A stretch of DNA of 64,000 bases. Source: Gloeomargarita lithophora Alchichica-D10 (lineage in GTDB: Bacteria; Cyanobacteriota; Cyanobacteriia; Gloeomargaritales; Gloeomargaritaceae). The position numbers were made by a program, and so were the translations under genes. Positions 41,945-50,980 of this stretch are shown in pieces (within the stretch, counting starts at the first letter, position 1; the number at the start of each line of letters is the position of its first letter). The DNA is taken from NCBI RefSeq assembly GCF_001870225.1, contig NZ_CP017675.1, forward strand, positions 200,774-264,773, given 5' to 3'. The notes under the pieces are model-generated. The model ran no database searches. It worked only from the letters and a program-made list of their open reading frames with translations, and was not told where the DNA came from.

Positions 41945-42831
41945 CTGGGATTTTTCAGATAAGGTGCCAAAATTGGCCGCAATTTCTCTAGGGTCGCCGG
42001 GGGTACGTGATCCAAAGGGGTCATAATGGCATTTTTCAACGCTCGATGCGCCTTGGATGGCGGGGGTTGCTGGGCAATTTGGGTCACCGCTTGTTGAATC
42101 ACCGCCTGGGCATTGGTGACATTTTTACGTAAATTTGCCACCACCATTTCCACCGATACACTGGCGTGATCCGGGTGCCAACAGTCATAATCGGTTGCCA
42201 AGGCCAAGGTGGCATAGGCAATTTCCGCTTCTCTGGCTAATTTCGCCTCCGGCAAATTGGTCATACCGATCACCGTAGCTCCCCAACTGCGGTACAGTTC
42301 CGATTCCGCCTTAGTAGAAAAAGCTGGCCCCTCCATACACACATAAGTCCCCTGGCGATGGACGGTAACATCCGGTAAATTTAATGTATTAATAGCATCA
42401 ATCAACACCTGAGCGAGGGCGGGACAAACCGGATTTTCAAACGTAATATGGGCGACAATTCCTGCCCCAAAAAACGTAGAAATGCGATTGCGGGTGCGGT
42501 CAATGAACTGATCCACCACCACCAAATCCAGGGGTTTCACTTCCGAGCGCAGGGAACCCACCGCCGATACGGAAATCAGGTACTCTACCCCCAGGGTTTT
42601 CAGGGCATAGATATTCGCCCGGGCGGGCAATTCCGTTGGTAAAAGCTGGTGATGTCGCCCATGCCGTGCCAAAAACGCCACCGGCACCCCCGCCAACTCC
42701 CCCACCACTAGGGCATCGGACGGGTCACCAAACGGGGTGGGAATATGCTGTGCCACCGCCCCCGTCAGGGCAGGCATTTGGTACAAGCCACTCCCGCCAA
42801 TCACCCCAATTTTGACCTGTGGTAATGCCAT
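41941..42831 (-). CDS. mtnP: 5'-methylthioadenosine phosphorylase
   Basis: Cleaves methylthioadenosine to adenine and methylthioribose-1-phosphate in methionine salvage. About 296 residues. GVIGGSGLY at the start binds phosphate, with [30 protein letters not shown] and [12 protein letters not shown] as the purine-site stretches. AGGGGA lies 7 bases before the ATG chosen; the frame is open 16 codons upstream. No other methionine-salvage gene is in the window. Confidence 0.93.
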   Translation of the reverse strand: MALPQVKIGVIGGSGLYQMPALTGAVAQHIPTPFGDPSDALVVGELAGVPVAFLARHGRHHQLLPTELPARANIYALKTLGVEYLISVSAVGSLRSEVKPLDLVVVDQFIDRTRNRISTFFGAGIVAHITFENPVCPALAQVLIDAINTLNLPDVTVHRQGTYVCMEGPAFSTKAESELYRSWGATVIGMTNLPEAKLAREAEIAYATLALATDYDCWHPDHASVSVEMVVANLRKNVTNAQAVIQQAVTQIAQQPPPSKAHRALKNAIMTPLDHVPPATLEKLRPILAPYLKNPS

Positions 42832-42956
42832 CACGCCGTCCCCTGAGCAGTTCCGTTTTAATGTATCACCCCTGCCCAAATTTTGGGGAACAACCCCCGG
42901 CGCTCCCCCGTCTCAAGTTTCAGTACAAATCACACAGACTTTGCAGGATTGAGAAC

Positions 42957-43322
42957 ATGGGATTAATGTTGCTACCAGTATTGCTGGGGCTGGTTTTGGC
43001 CGTGCCTGCCCTCAGCCCCGAATTAGTACAATCACCCAACGGTGAACCGGTGGTATTGGCGCAAGCCCAGTTGGACTTAACCCCGGAGCAACAGGCTCGT
43101 CTTGGGGAAATTCAAACCCAAGCGCAGGACCAGGCCAGCCAAATCCTCACCCCCGCCCAGCAGTCACAATGGACACCCGAAAGCCTCTGGCAAAATACCC
43201 AACACCTCAACCTTACTCAAACCCAGAAAGCCCAGATGACCGCCATTCGGATGCAGGTTTTGGGGCAAATGCACAGCGTTCTCACCCCCGCCCAGCGGCA
43301 ACAGTGGCAGGCTCAGCGCTAA
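42957..43322 (+). CDS. Small exported protein with LTxxQ-type repeats
   Basis: About 121 residues. A signal peptide (MGLMLLPVLLGLVLAVPAL, cleavage near SPE or AQA) precedes a helical, Gln-rich mature protein with repeated LTPEQQ, LTPAQ and LTQTQ motifs, the pattern of the Spy/CpxP LTxxQ group of periplasmic stress proteins. The similarity is one of motif and size only. The frame is open well upstream, but only this ATG gives a signal peptide. Its stop overlaps the convergent membrane-protein gene by four bases. Confidence 0.72.
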   Translation: MGLMLLPVLLGLVLAVPALSPELVQSPNGEPVVLAQAQLDLTPEQQARLGEIQTQAQDQASQILTPAQQSQWTPESLWQNTQHLNLTQTQKAQMTAIRMQVLGQMHSVLTPAQRQQWQAQR

Positions 43323-43951
43323 TCCGGCAATGGGGGTCGCAGGGTTAGGTACAGGGCTGGCCCGACCAGCGGCAACGCCGACACCAGGGCAAACCAGGGG
43401 GCACGAACCACCCGGCGACGGGTCAGGTCATCCCCCAGCACCAAGGGGAACAAGACACTCAACAGGACAAAATCCAGGCTCATCACATGGATAAACCGGC
43501 TGGTTTGGAACGCCTGCCACCAATCCCCCCAACTGCCCTGGGAGAGGCCGTAACCCACAAACCCCACGCTTAACGTCAACCAAACCGCCCCCAGGACACG
43601 GCTATTCCACAGCCTTAGCACCCAGGGCACCGAGCCGCTCCATTGGGGAAACGGGCGGCGTAGGGCCAGGTAGGGCAACAGGGCAAACGCACCGAGGGCA
43701 AATGACCCCGCCACAAACGGCCAAGCCGGAATTTTCTGCCCCCGCCCATCCGTGAGTAAAACAGCGGCGTATATTCCCGGCCACACCCCCATCAGGTTAA
43801 ACAAGGCGACAATCAGGGGGTTGATCCCCGCCACCTGAAACCGGATCAAACGTTGAATCAAATCCCAAGTTTCCGGTTGATCCGGCGGCGCCACGATCAA
43901 CGCATACCCCACAAAACCCAACCAAGTGACCCACAGAAGCGCAGCGTTCAT
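43319..43951 (-). CDS. Multi-pass membrane protein of unknown function
   Basis: 210 residues with about six membrane helices, many Trp and several Pro-rich loops (VAPPDQPETW). No transport motif or catalytic pair is recognised. There is a resemblance to conserved cyanobacterial and plastid membrane proteins, but I cannot name the family. The upstream region carries a partial repeat element. Confidence 0.65.
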   Translation of the reverse strand: MNAALLWVTWLGFVGYALIVAPPDQPETWDLIQRLIRFQVAGINPLIVALFNLMGVWPGIYAAVLLTDGRGQKIPAWPFVAGSFALGAFALLPYLALRRPFPQWSGSVPWVLRLWNSRVLGAVWLTLSVGFVGYGLSQGSWGDWWQAFQTSRFIHVMSLDFVLLSVLFPLVLGDDLTRRRVVRAPWFALVSALPLVGPALYLTLRPPLPD

Positions 43952-43994
43952 GTCGGCAATGACAGAAATTCAACACCGTTCCAAATTAGCATAG

Positions 43995-44060
43995 GGACAC
44001 CTCTAAAAATAGGTCGCAGAGCCTAGCTCCGTCCCTGATTCTTTGAAATTTTTGTATCCT
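43995..44060. repeat. Partial GGACAC-end element
   Basis: GGACACCTCTAAAAATAGGTCGCAG is a near-perfect left end. It is followed by a shortened, degenerate core (AGCCTAGCTCCGTCCCTGATTCTTTG); the right half is not recognisable. It lies in the divergent gap between the membrane-protein gene and the solute-binding gene. Confidence 0.75.
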
Positions 44061-44125
44061 ATGAATACCGCCCTTTACCCTGATGAAATAGGCTGTAACT
44101 GTGTGTATCTCATGACCTGTTCGCC

Positions 44126-44944
44126 GTGTTAAAACGCTTCTGTTGGTTGCTGGTGGTGGCTCTGGGGTGGCTCATCCTTGGGGTAGCTCCCGCCTTGGCC
44201 TTGGCACCGGATATTCAAGCCATCCAACAGCGGGGGGTACTGCGGGTCGCCATGCTGGGGCAGGACAATCCCCCTTTTTTTGCTGAAAATGCCCAAGGGC
44301 AATTGACCGGCGTGGATGTGGATTTAGCCCGGAATTTGGCAACTACCCTGGGGGTGAAAGCCGACTTTATCCGCACCGCCCAGACCTTTGACCAGGTGAC
44401 CCAGTTGGTCTATAGCAACCAAGCAGACGTAGCGATTTCTAAACTCACCGTGACCTTGCCACGGGCTACCGAAGGTTTATTTTCCCAACCCTATTTGGTC
44501 ATGCGGGATGCCCTGATCTTAAATCGTTTGCAGTTGGCCCAAAAGGGACTGCAAAACCAGGATGCGTTAGTGAGTTACATCCGGCAATTCTCTGGACGGT
44601 TGGGGGTGATTACCCAGACGGCACACACCCGCATTGCCCGCCGCCGGTTTCCCAAGGCGGAAATCATTGAATATCCCCGCTGGAGTGAGGTGGTAACAGC
44701 GGTGGAACAGGGGCAGGTTTTGGCCGCTTTTCGGGATGAATTGGAAGTCCGCCAGTTGGTATTAAGCCAACCCGAATTAGCCCTATATTTGAAAACGGCG
44801 GTTTTGAGTGATAGTCTGAATTTGCGGGCGGTACTTTTGCCGTGGAATAGTTACAATTTGCGGGATTTGGTGAATCAATATCTCACGTTAGAACCTGGTG
44901 TATTAACCATAGAAAAGTTATTGCAAGCACCTATAGCAATATGA
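44126..44944 (+). CDS. ABC transporter substrate-binding protein, family 3
   Basis: 272-residue periplasmic solute-binding protein of the polar-amino-acid family. A signal peptide (LVVALGWLILGVAPALA) precedes a core starting IQQRGVLRVAMLGQDNPPFF; FAENAQGQLTGVDVDLARNLA and the second-domain SGRLGVITQTAHTRIA are typical. It has no permease or ATPase next to it. The GTG start is not in a strong ribosome context. The last residues (PIAI) and the stop codon are encoded within the left end of a repeat element, CTATAGCAATATGA, so the native C-terminus was probably cut by the insertion. Confidence 0.87.
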   Translation: MLKRFCWLLVVALGWLILGVAPALALAPDIQAIQQRGVLRVAMLGQDNPPFFAENAQGQLTGVDVDLARNLATTLGVKADFIRTAQTFDQVTQLVYSNQADVAISKLTVTLPRATEGLFSQPYLVMRDALILNRLQLAQKGLQNQDALVSYIRQFSGRLGVITQTAHTRIARRRFPKAEIIEYPRWSEVVTAVEQGQVLAAFRDELEVRQLVLSQPELALYLKTAVLSDSLNLRAVLLPWNSYNLRDLVNQYLTLEPGVLTIEKLLQAPIAI

Positions 44945-45033
44945 CACGAGTTACGAACGGAAATTCCGCAGAACCAAGGGCGGGGGATGCCCCCCTGCGA
45001 CCGCTGTTCTAAATTCAAATAAGATTGCTATAG
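44931..45033. repeat. Dispersed element, CTATAG-end type (reference copy)
   Basis: A clean 103-base copy. CTATAGCAAT at the left and ATTGCTATAG at the right are perfect inverted repeats. The centre holds GGAAATTCCGCAGAACCA, core GGGCGGGGGATGCCCCCCTGCGACC and GCTGTTCTAAATTCAAATAAG. Left flank AAGCAC and right flank CTAGTT share no obvious duplication. Its left end is inside the 3' end of the solute-binding gene. Confidence 0.83.
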
Positions 45034-45074
45034 CTAGTTGTCATGGAATTGGGTTATCCCCGTACAATTTTTCG

Positions 45075-45244
45075 GTTTAGCGAGATAACTTTCTGCGGGG
45101 GCAAATAAATGGGCACCTCTATTAATTGAAAATTAGCGGTCGCAGGGGGGCACCCCCCGCCCTTGGTTCTCGGTAATCTCTGCATTCCAGCGATGAGATT
45201 TTTGGTTAGTTCAAATAAATAGAGATGTCCAAATAGCGGTGTCT
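45075..45244. repeat. Right end of a GGACAC-end element, split by another copy
   Basis: AGCGAGATAACTTTCTGCGGGGGCAAATAAAT (ending 45110) is the usual sequence just inside the right end, and AAATAGCGGTGTCT (45231-45244) is the end itself. Between them lies a complete second element at 45112-45230. The left half of this host copy cannot be found. Confidence 0.7.
45112..45230. repeat. GGACAC-end element inserted in another copy
   Basis: GGCACCTCTATTAATTG at the left, the perfect core GGTCGCAGGGGGGCACCCCCC, and AAATAAATAGAGATGTCC at the right. The insertion falls inside a related element; AAATG before and AAATA after are a likely 5-bp target duplication with one later change. Confidence 0.78.
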
Positions 45245-45287
45245 TTGTGTTATCCTCAAAAACATCTATCGCATCCACAGGTAGAGT

Positions 45288-45881
45288 ATGCGGCGGTTGG
45301 GCGGGGTGATATTGTTGCTGGCGGGAACGTTCTCCCTAGCGGGGCTGGCTGGGGCACAATCCCAGTTACCGGTGGTGGAATCGGCGGCGTTGGCAGTGGG
45401 GATGCAAGTCCCTTGGTCACAGCCGGTAAAGGTGAAAGACCCCTTTGAGGGGGAAAATTTGGGGGTGTTTGACCGCCATGAATTTAGTCGGGGGGACATT
45501 CCCCGGATGACGGTTTTGAGTTTGTGGCAGGCGAAAAGTGTGCGGTTTTTGGTGGGCTTGGGCACCCAATGTACCCGTGCTTATGTGGGTTATGTGTTTT
45601 ATTTTCCGGTGGGGGGATGGAGTTGTGGGAACATTGATACTAGCCGCAAAATCAACGAAGCGGTGCTGAAAATTGGTGATACCACCTGGCCGTTGACCCA
45701 GGGGCAAAATAATACTTTTCCGATTGCCACAGATACCGCCACTGCCCTACAACAAGCCCCGGAAGCGAAGGTCTTGATCCGCCTGGTTACGGAAGCCGGG
45801 GAACTGATTGATAGCGAAATTGGGGTAAATACGGTACGGTCATGGAAGCAGATTTTTGCCGCAGCCCCCCTACCCCAGTAA
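45288..45881 (+). CDS. Exported protein of unknown function
   Basis: 197 residues. A signal peptide (MRRLGGVILLLAGTFSLAGLAGA) precedes a mature domain of mostly beta pattern with two cysteines (QCTRAY and WSCGNI), which could form a disulfide. RAYVGYVFYFPVGGWSCGNID and a Trp-rich W-P-L-T patch are notable. No family recognised. It lies 4 bases upstream of the MoxR gene and may be in the same unit, though the functional link is unclear. Confidence 0.7.
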   Translation: MRRLGGVILLLAGTFSLAGLAGAQSQLPVVESAALAVGMQVPWSQPVKVKDPFEGENLGVFDRHEFSRGDIPRMTVLSLWQAKSVRFLVGLGTQCTRAYVGYVFYFPVGGWSCGNIDTSRKINEAVLKIGDTTWPLTQGQNNTFPIATDTATALQQAPEAKVLIRLVTEAGELIDSEIGVNTVRSWKQIFAAAPLPQ

Positions 45882-45885
45882 CCCC

Positions 45886-46824
45886 ATGAGTGACCCACTG
45901 ATTGCCAAATTGACCGCCAATATCGCCGCCGTATTTTTGGGTAAACCCCAGGTGGTACAACAGGTAGTAATGGCAGTCATCGCCGGGGGACATATCCTGA
46001 TTGAGGACGTGCCGGGGGTGGGAAAAACCACCCTAACCCAAGCCATCGCCCGCAGTATTGGTGGCAAATTTCAGCGGATTCAATTCACCAGTGATTTATT
46101 GCCCGCCGATATTTTGGGGGTGACCATTTTTGACCGCAACCAAGCTAATTTTGAGTTTCGCCCCGGCCCGATTTTTGCCAATGTGGTTTTAGCCGATGAA
46201 ATCAATCGCACTTCCCCCCGCACCCAGAGTGCTTTGCTAGAAGCGATGGCCGAGCAACGGGTTTCCTTGGATGACCAGACCTATAGCCTACCCAAACCCT
46301 TTATCGTGTTAGCTACCCAAAATCCCATCGAATATCATGGCACCTATCCTTTGCCGGAAAGTCAATTGGATCGGTTTTTGGTGCGTTTATCCATTGGTTA
46401 TCCCGATAGTGCCATTGAAAAAAAATTGCTGATGTATCGGCAACAAAACGAACCGGTGGAGCAGTTAGCGGCGGTATTATCTTTGGAAGAATTGATCACC
46501 CTGCAAGCCCAGGTGGATCAGATCACTTTAGACGAGTCGCTGGTGGATTATATTTTGCAGGTGGTGACGGCGACCCGGACGGCGAAAATCCTGCGGGCGG
46601 GGGTGTCCACCCGGGGGGCTTTGGCACTGGTGCGGGCGGCGAAGGCACGGGCGTTGGTGCAGGGACGGGCCTACTGTGTGCCGGATGATGTGCTGGAATT
46701 ACTGGTGCCGGTGTTGGCGCATCGCCTGTCTTTGGGGAATGTGGGGCAGGACATCCAGACCCACCGCCAGGAATCGGAGGCAATTTTGCGGGATTTAACG
46801 GCGGATATTCCCTTGCCGGTTTAA
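45886..46824 (+). CDS. MoxR-type AAA+ ATPase
   Basis: 312 residues. MoxR proteins are chaperone-like ATPases that help insert metal cofactors or activate partner proteins, often with von Willebrand A domain partners. Walker A GVGKTTLTQA, Walker B VLADEINR, sensor 1 VLATQNPIEYHGTYPLPESQLDRF and the lid domain are all visible. The frame is open 10 codons upstream; the ATG after TACCCCAGTAACCCC is chosen. No vWA or DUF58 gene follows; instead, a repeat element and the outer-membrane gene do. Confidence 0.93.
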   Translation: MSDPLIAKLTANIAAVFLGKPQVVQQVVMAVIAGGHILIEDVPGVGKTTLTQAIARSIGGKFQRIQFTSDLLPADILGVTIFDRNQANFEFRPGPIFANVVLADEINRTSPRTQSALLEAMAEQRVSLDDQTYSLPKPFIVLATQNPIEYHGTYPLPESQLDRFLVRLSIGYPDSAIEKKLLMYRQQNEPVEQLAAVLSLEELITLQAQVDQITLDESLVDYILQVVTATRTAKILRAGVSTRGALALVRAAKARALVQGRAYCVPDDVLELLVPVLAHRLSLGNVGQDIQTHRQESEAILRDLTADIPLPV

Positions 46825-46913
46825 TGCGCTTGGGGACGAGGCTGGCAACCCGTTGCCCCGGTCTGGATTTTTATAAATTTTTGCAATTTTATGGGGGCAA
46901 ATTTCAATTTATA

Positions 46914-47022
46914 GACACCTCTAAAAATAAGTCCCAGGGGAAACGTCCCCGTAATTGGTTCTCGGTAATACCGTTATTCGAGCGAGATGACTTTCTGCGG
47001 GGGCAAATAAATAGAGGTGTCC
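46914..47022. repeat. Dispersed element, GGACAC-end type
   Basis: GACACCTCTAAAAATAAGTC at the left and AATAAATAGAGGTGTCC at the right, inverted repeats over 11 bases. The core is a shorter CCCAGGGGAAACGTCCCC. TTCTCGGTAATACCGTTATTCGAGCGAGATGACTTTCTGC matches other copies. Left flank TTATA and right flank TAGTA differ at two positions, so no exact target duplication remains. Confidence 0.8.
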
Positions 47023-47095
47023 TAGTACAAGATGTCCTATTGACAAATCAGCACAAATTCAGTTCTATTAGAATTAAATCCATAAAAAATTAATT

Positions 47096-49039
47096 ATGTC
47101 CTGGCAAAGATTCTGGTGTGGGCTTTGCATTCAAGGGTTGTCGGTTCTAGCATGGGCGGTGGCGGCGGAAGCGATGCCCCAGCGTTTGAAGGGTGGTTCG
47201 GTGCCGCAATTTAGGGCACCCGTCCCCAAGGTTGACCCCGGCGATGGAAATTCACCCAGTTTTCGCAAGGGAACGGTAAACCCGCGGGTGCGATTACCCA
47301 AGCAACCCCAGCCGGAAACAGTGGCAATCCCACCCCAGGCACCCTTTAGCGGCGGCAATCCCACCAATACGCCTTTTGCTCAGAGTAACCCTGACCCCAA
47401 CCAGCAACGGATTCCCCAACCCCAGCAGGTGCAACCCATTCCTCCGGCTCCCCAGCGGCCGGAAACCCCTTTTGTGCCGGGGGCGGTACCGGGGAATCCC
47501 GACCAACTGGTGGTGGTGGAAGCCCTGGACGTGGTGGGCAGTACAATCCTCACCCCCAAGGAAATTGCCAAACTGGTGGAGCCGGTCTTGTATCGCGAAG
47601 TTACCCTGCGGCAGGTGCAGGATGTGGCGGATGCGATTACCAAAATCTATGTGGATGGGGGGTATATCACCTCCCGGGCGGCGATTGCGTCCGAGACGAT
47701 CCCCTCCGGGAAACTGCGGATTGATGTCACGGAAGGCCGGTTGGTGGATATTCAAATCACCGGCAATCAACGGTTATTTACCAGCTATATCCGGGATCGC
47801 CTGAAACTGGGGGCAAACACCCCCTTGAATAGCAATGCCCTGGAAGACCAGTTGCGGTTATTGAAAGCGGTGCCCTACCTGGAAAATGTGGAAGCCAGCC
47901 TGCGCCCGGGGGAAAAACCGGGGGAAAGTATCCTGGTGGTGCGGGTGCAGGAGGACAAGCAACCTTTTGTCATGTCCTTTGGGGTGGATAATTATGTGCC
48001 GCCGAGTATTGCCACCCAACGGGGGTATGTGTCCCTGGGGTATCAAAACCTGAGTGGCATTGGGGATGAAATTTTTGGTTCCTACACGGTGGGGTTAAAT
48101 TTCACCGATTGGGAACGGGCGGCGTTGAATGAATACAATTTCACCTACCGGGCACCGATTAACCCGATGGATGGGACGGTGCAAGCCCGGGTGTTGGTGA
48201 CCAATAACCAGATTACGGATGAGAATTTTGAGGTTCTCAATATCAGCGGTGAATCCCAGTTGTACGAGTTTAGTTTTCGGCAACCGATTATTCGCAGTGT
48301 GCGCCAGGAATTAGCCTTGTCAACGGGGTTTACCTGGCAACAGTCCCAGACCTTTACCTTCGCCGGGCCGACCCCCTTTGGTTTAGGGCCGGATGAACAG
48401 GGCTTTAGCCGTACCAGTGTGTTGAAATTTGGCACGGATTATATCTATCGGGATGGCACAGGGGCGTGGTTGGCTCTGGGGCAGTTTAATCTGGGGTTGC
48501 CTATTTTTAGCGCCACCGAAAATACGGATGGCCCGATTCCTGGTCGGATTATTCCCGATGGCCGGTTTTTTAGCTTCCAGGGGCAGGGACAACGGGTGCA
48601 GAATTTGGGTAATGATTTTCTGTTGATTGTGCGGGGGGATATGCAACTCGCCGCCACGCCGCTTTTAGCCCAACAGCAGTTTGTGATTGGGGGTGCCCAG
48701 TCCGTGCGGGGGTATCGGCAAAACGCCCGGGCGGGGGACAATGGTTTTCGGATTTCGATTGAATCGCGGGTGCCGATGGCGCGGGACAAAAATGGGCAGG
48801 TATTTTTCCAGTTGGCACCGTTTATCGAATTTGGCCGGGTCTGGAATAATCCCGCCAACCCCAATATCCTGGTGGCTCCCAACACTTTAGCGGGGATTGG
48901 CACCGGCTTTATTTGGAATCCGGTTCAGGGGATGGATGTGCGGTTAGACCTGGGCGCACCCTTGATTTACAACGAAGACCGGGGGAGGGATGCCCAGGAT
49001 TATGGTATTTATTTCAATGTGAATTACCGGGCATTTTAA
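47096..49039 (+). CDS. Outer-membrane POTRA/beta-barrel protein (TpsB/ShlB-like)
   Basis: 647 residues. A signal peptide (LCIQGLSVLAWAVAAEA) precedes a Pro/Gln-rich linker of about 110 residues and a POTRA region (about 135-285; VVVEALDVVGSTILTPKEIAKLV, YVDGGYITSRA). The remaining 350 residues are beta-barrel like, with the SVRGYRQNA motif that marks the Omp85/TpsB lid-lock element, and the chain ends in an aromatic residue (YRAF). Two-partner secretion usually pairs it with an exoprotein gene, but none lies adjacent, so it could export something encoded elsewhere. Confidence 0.9.
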   Translation: MSWQRFWCGLCIQGLSVLAWAVAAEAMPQRLKGGSVPQFRAPVPKVDPGDGNSPSFRKGTVNPRVRLPKQPQPETVAIPPQAPFSGGNPTNTPFAQSNPDPNQQRIPQPQQVQPIPPAPQRPETPFVPGAVPGNPDQLVVVEALDVVGSTILTPKEIAKLVEPVLYREVTLRQVQDVADAITKIYVDGGYITSRAAIASETIPSGKLRIDVTEGRLVDIQITGNQRLFTSYIRDRLKLGANTPLNSNALEDQLRLLKAVPYLENVEASLRPGEKPGESILVVRVQEDKQPFVMSFGVDNYVPPSIATQRGYVSLGYQNLSGIGDEIFGSYTVGLNFTDWERAALNEYNFTYRAPINPMDGTVQARVLVTNNQITDENFEVLNISGESQLYEFSFRQPIIRSVRQELALSTGFTWQQSQTFTFAGPTPFGLGPDEQGFSRTSVLKFGTDYIYRDGTGAWLALGQFNLGLPIFSATENTDGPIPGRIIPDGRFFSFQGQGQRVQNLGNDFLLIVRGDMQLAATPLLAQQQFVIGGAQSVRGYRQNARAGDNGFRISIESRVPMARDKNGQVFFQLAPFIEFGRVWNNPANPNILVAPNTLAGIGTGFIWNPVQGMDVRLDLGAPLIYNEDRGRDAQDYGIYFNVNYRAF

Positions 49040-49069
49040 GGGTTTGGGTAACGTTGCGCCTGAAGCATC

Positions 49070-50881
49070 TCATTCGCTCATTTGGGGCAAGACGGTGCCC
49101 GTAAGATTGGCTCCTTCCAGGCAGGTTTGTTGCATCTGGGCTTGCCAGAGATTCGCCCCGGTGAGGTTGGCCTGCTCAAAATTGGCCTGATTCAATACCG
49201 CTCCGTGCAGATTGGTGGCGTAGAGGATGGCTTCTTTGAGGTCGGCACTGGTGAGGTTGGCACCGGCAATCAGGGCTTCACTCAGGTCGGCTCCCCGCAA
49301 ACGGGCTTGGTACAAGGTAGCGGAACTGAGATTGGCGCCCATGAGTTGACTGCCATTCAGGTTGGCTTGGCTGAGGTTGGCACCGATCAAGTTGACACCG
49401 CCGAGGCTGGCTTCCCGCAGGTTGGTTTTCACCATTTCCGCCCCCACTAGGTTGGCACCGGCGAGTTTTGCCCCAATCAACAAACAGCCGCTCAAATCCG
49501 CCAGCATCAGGTCAGCACGGGATAAATTCACGCCCTCCAGGTTGGCACCCTGGAGGTTGCACCCGATCAGGTTAATGCCGGTAAAGTCCCGTTCCCCGGC
49601 GGCATAACGTTGGAGGAGTTGATTGGCCTGGGCAACCGGGTCGGCCAGTTGGTCGATCACCTGTTCCGGCTCTGGAGGCAGGGTGGCTTCCGGGGCAATG
49701 GGTTCTGGGGGCGGGGGGGTGGGGCTAACCACCGCTAGATCGCTCCGCAGGGGCGCATAGCGGCTGACCAGTTTGAACAATTCTTCCGGCGTGACCGGTT
49801 TTTTGAGCATTTCGGTCACCCCCACCAACCGGGCGCGGGTGCGGTTGACGATGCTTTCGTGGGCGGTGACTAGGAAAATCGGGGTGTCTTTGAATACGGA
49901 AGTTTTACGCAAAAGGCCGCAGAGTTCGTAGCCATTCACATCGGGCATCACCCAATCCATCAGGATCACGTCCGGTTTGGCCTCCAATAGATTGGCCATC
50001 TGCATCATCGGTTCGGCGACGGTCATCACCCGATACCCGGCGCGGCTGAGACTGGTTTCCAGGATTTTTAACATCACCGGGCTGTCGTCTAAACAGGCCA
50101 CCAGGGGTTGATGGGCATTGCTGACCGTTGGCGCACCAGGGGGGGGCGGTGGGGGGGCGGAGCTACGTTCTGCCACTGGAGCGGGCAGGTCGGGGAGAGT
50201 TTGCCATTCGATCCACCCCTGCTGTACCCAGGTAACGATGGGTTGCACCGTGGCTTGCAGGGATTTCCGGGTCAAGCCCATCACATCCCAGAGGGTATTT
50301 TGACCGTTGAGTAAGGTGACCCAATTGGCCCCCCCCGGTTGCTCTTGAATTTTGTCCGCCTGCCGCACCACCGGGGCTAAATCCGGGGAGAGTTCCTGGG
50401 TAACATTTTGCAGTTGTTTAATGCCCGTCGCTTGCCACTGTTGTTGGAGTTGTTCCACTTCTCCCAAGACCCGCTCCACCTGCAACAGGGCAATTTGGGT
50501 GCCCAACCCCTGCCCGGCCTGAAGGGTCAAGGTCAAATGTTCCTGCCCCACCAGGGCGAACAAAACCTCCAGCACACTGGCCAGGATTACGGCCTTGGCC
50601 TGGGAAGGGGTTAAGCGGCCATTGGCCGTGCCTTGCACCAGACTGTGATATTCCCAGGGGGCGGCATTCCCCAAGGTACTCCAGTCCGGCTGAAACTGGG
50701 GACAATGGGCTTTCAGTACCCGTTGCCACCGCCGCCCCCGATGGACACCGCCGGTCGCATACAGCAGTCGCCCCATAAACAGGTAGAGCCACCACTGTTG
50801 CCCGTTTCCCTGCACCACCACCGTCCCGGTCACTTGGCGTTGTTGCAACGCCATCAATTCCTGGCCTACATCTTGAGTCAC
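49070..50881 (-). CDS. PATAN-REC response regulator with C-terminal pentapeptide repeats
   Basis: About 603 residues. Module 1 (about 1-125): a PATAN/DUF4388-type domain with TGTVVVQ and WWLYLFMGRLLYATGG, found in PatA/PixG-like regulators of cyanobacterial motility and differentiation. Module 2 (about 258-380): a receiver domain with Asp pair in ACLDDSPVM, phospho-acceptor Asp in ILMDWVMPD (about 309), Thr in LVTAHE and Lys in LKKPVT; all key residues are intact. Module 3 (about 432-598): roughly 33 A(D/N)LxxA-type pentapeptides. I do not know of this combination. The GTG start with upstream AGGGG is chosen over a TTG six codons earlier. Confidence 0.88.
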   Translation of the reverse strand: MTQDVGQELMALQQRQVTGTVVVQGNGQQWWLYLFMGRLLYATGGVHRGRRWQRVLKAHCPQFQPDWSTLGNAAPWEYHSLVQGTANGRLTPSQAKAVILASVLEVLFALVGQEHLTLTLQAGQGLGTQIALLQVERVLGEVEQLQQQWQATGIKQLQNVTQELSPDLAPVVRQADKIQEQPGGANWVTLLNGQNTLWDVMGLTRKSLQATVQPIVTWVQQGWIEWQTLPDLPAPVAERSSAPPPPPPGAPTVSNAHQPLVACLDDSPVMLKILETSLSRAGYRVMTVAEPMMQMANLLEAKPDVILMDWVMPDVNGYELCGLLRKTSVFKDTPIFLVTAHESIVNRTRARLVGVTEMLKKPVTPEELFKLVSRYAPLRSDLAVVSPTPPPPEPIAPEATLPPEPEQVIDQLADPVAQANQLLQRYAAGERDFTGINLIGCNLQGANLEGVNLSRADLMLADLSGCLLIGAKLAGANLVGAEMVKTNLREASLGGVNLIGANLSQANLNGSQLMGANLSSATLYQARLRGADLSEALIAGANLTSADLKEAILYATNLHGAVLNQANFEQANLTGANLWQAQMQQTCLEGANLTGTVLPQMSE

Positions 50882-50980
50882 CGTTCTACCCCTACCCAAA
50901 GCCCTAGTATCAGATTAGCGGTTCTCACCCTAGGTACACCACATAATTCAGCGGGGAATTGACCCAATCTCAAGCCAGCC

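Noticed and set aside
46824-47093. 89-codon ORF starting at the MoxR stop
   Set aside because: It reads straight through a repeat element and has no coherent composition or family. Considered chance coding.
49082-49450. 122-codon plus-strand ORF with Gly/Val repeats
   Set aside because: It is antisense to the pentapeptide repeats, and its periodicity is only a reflection of them.
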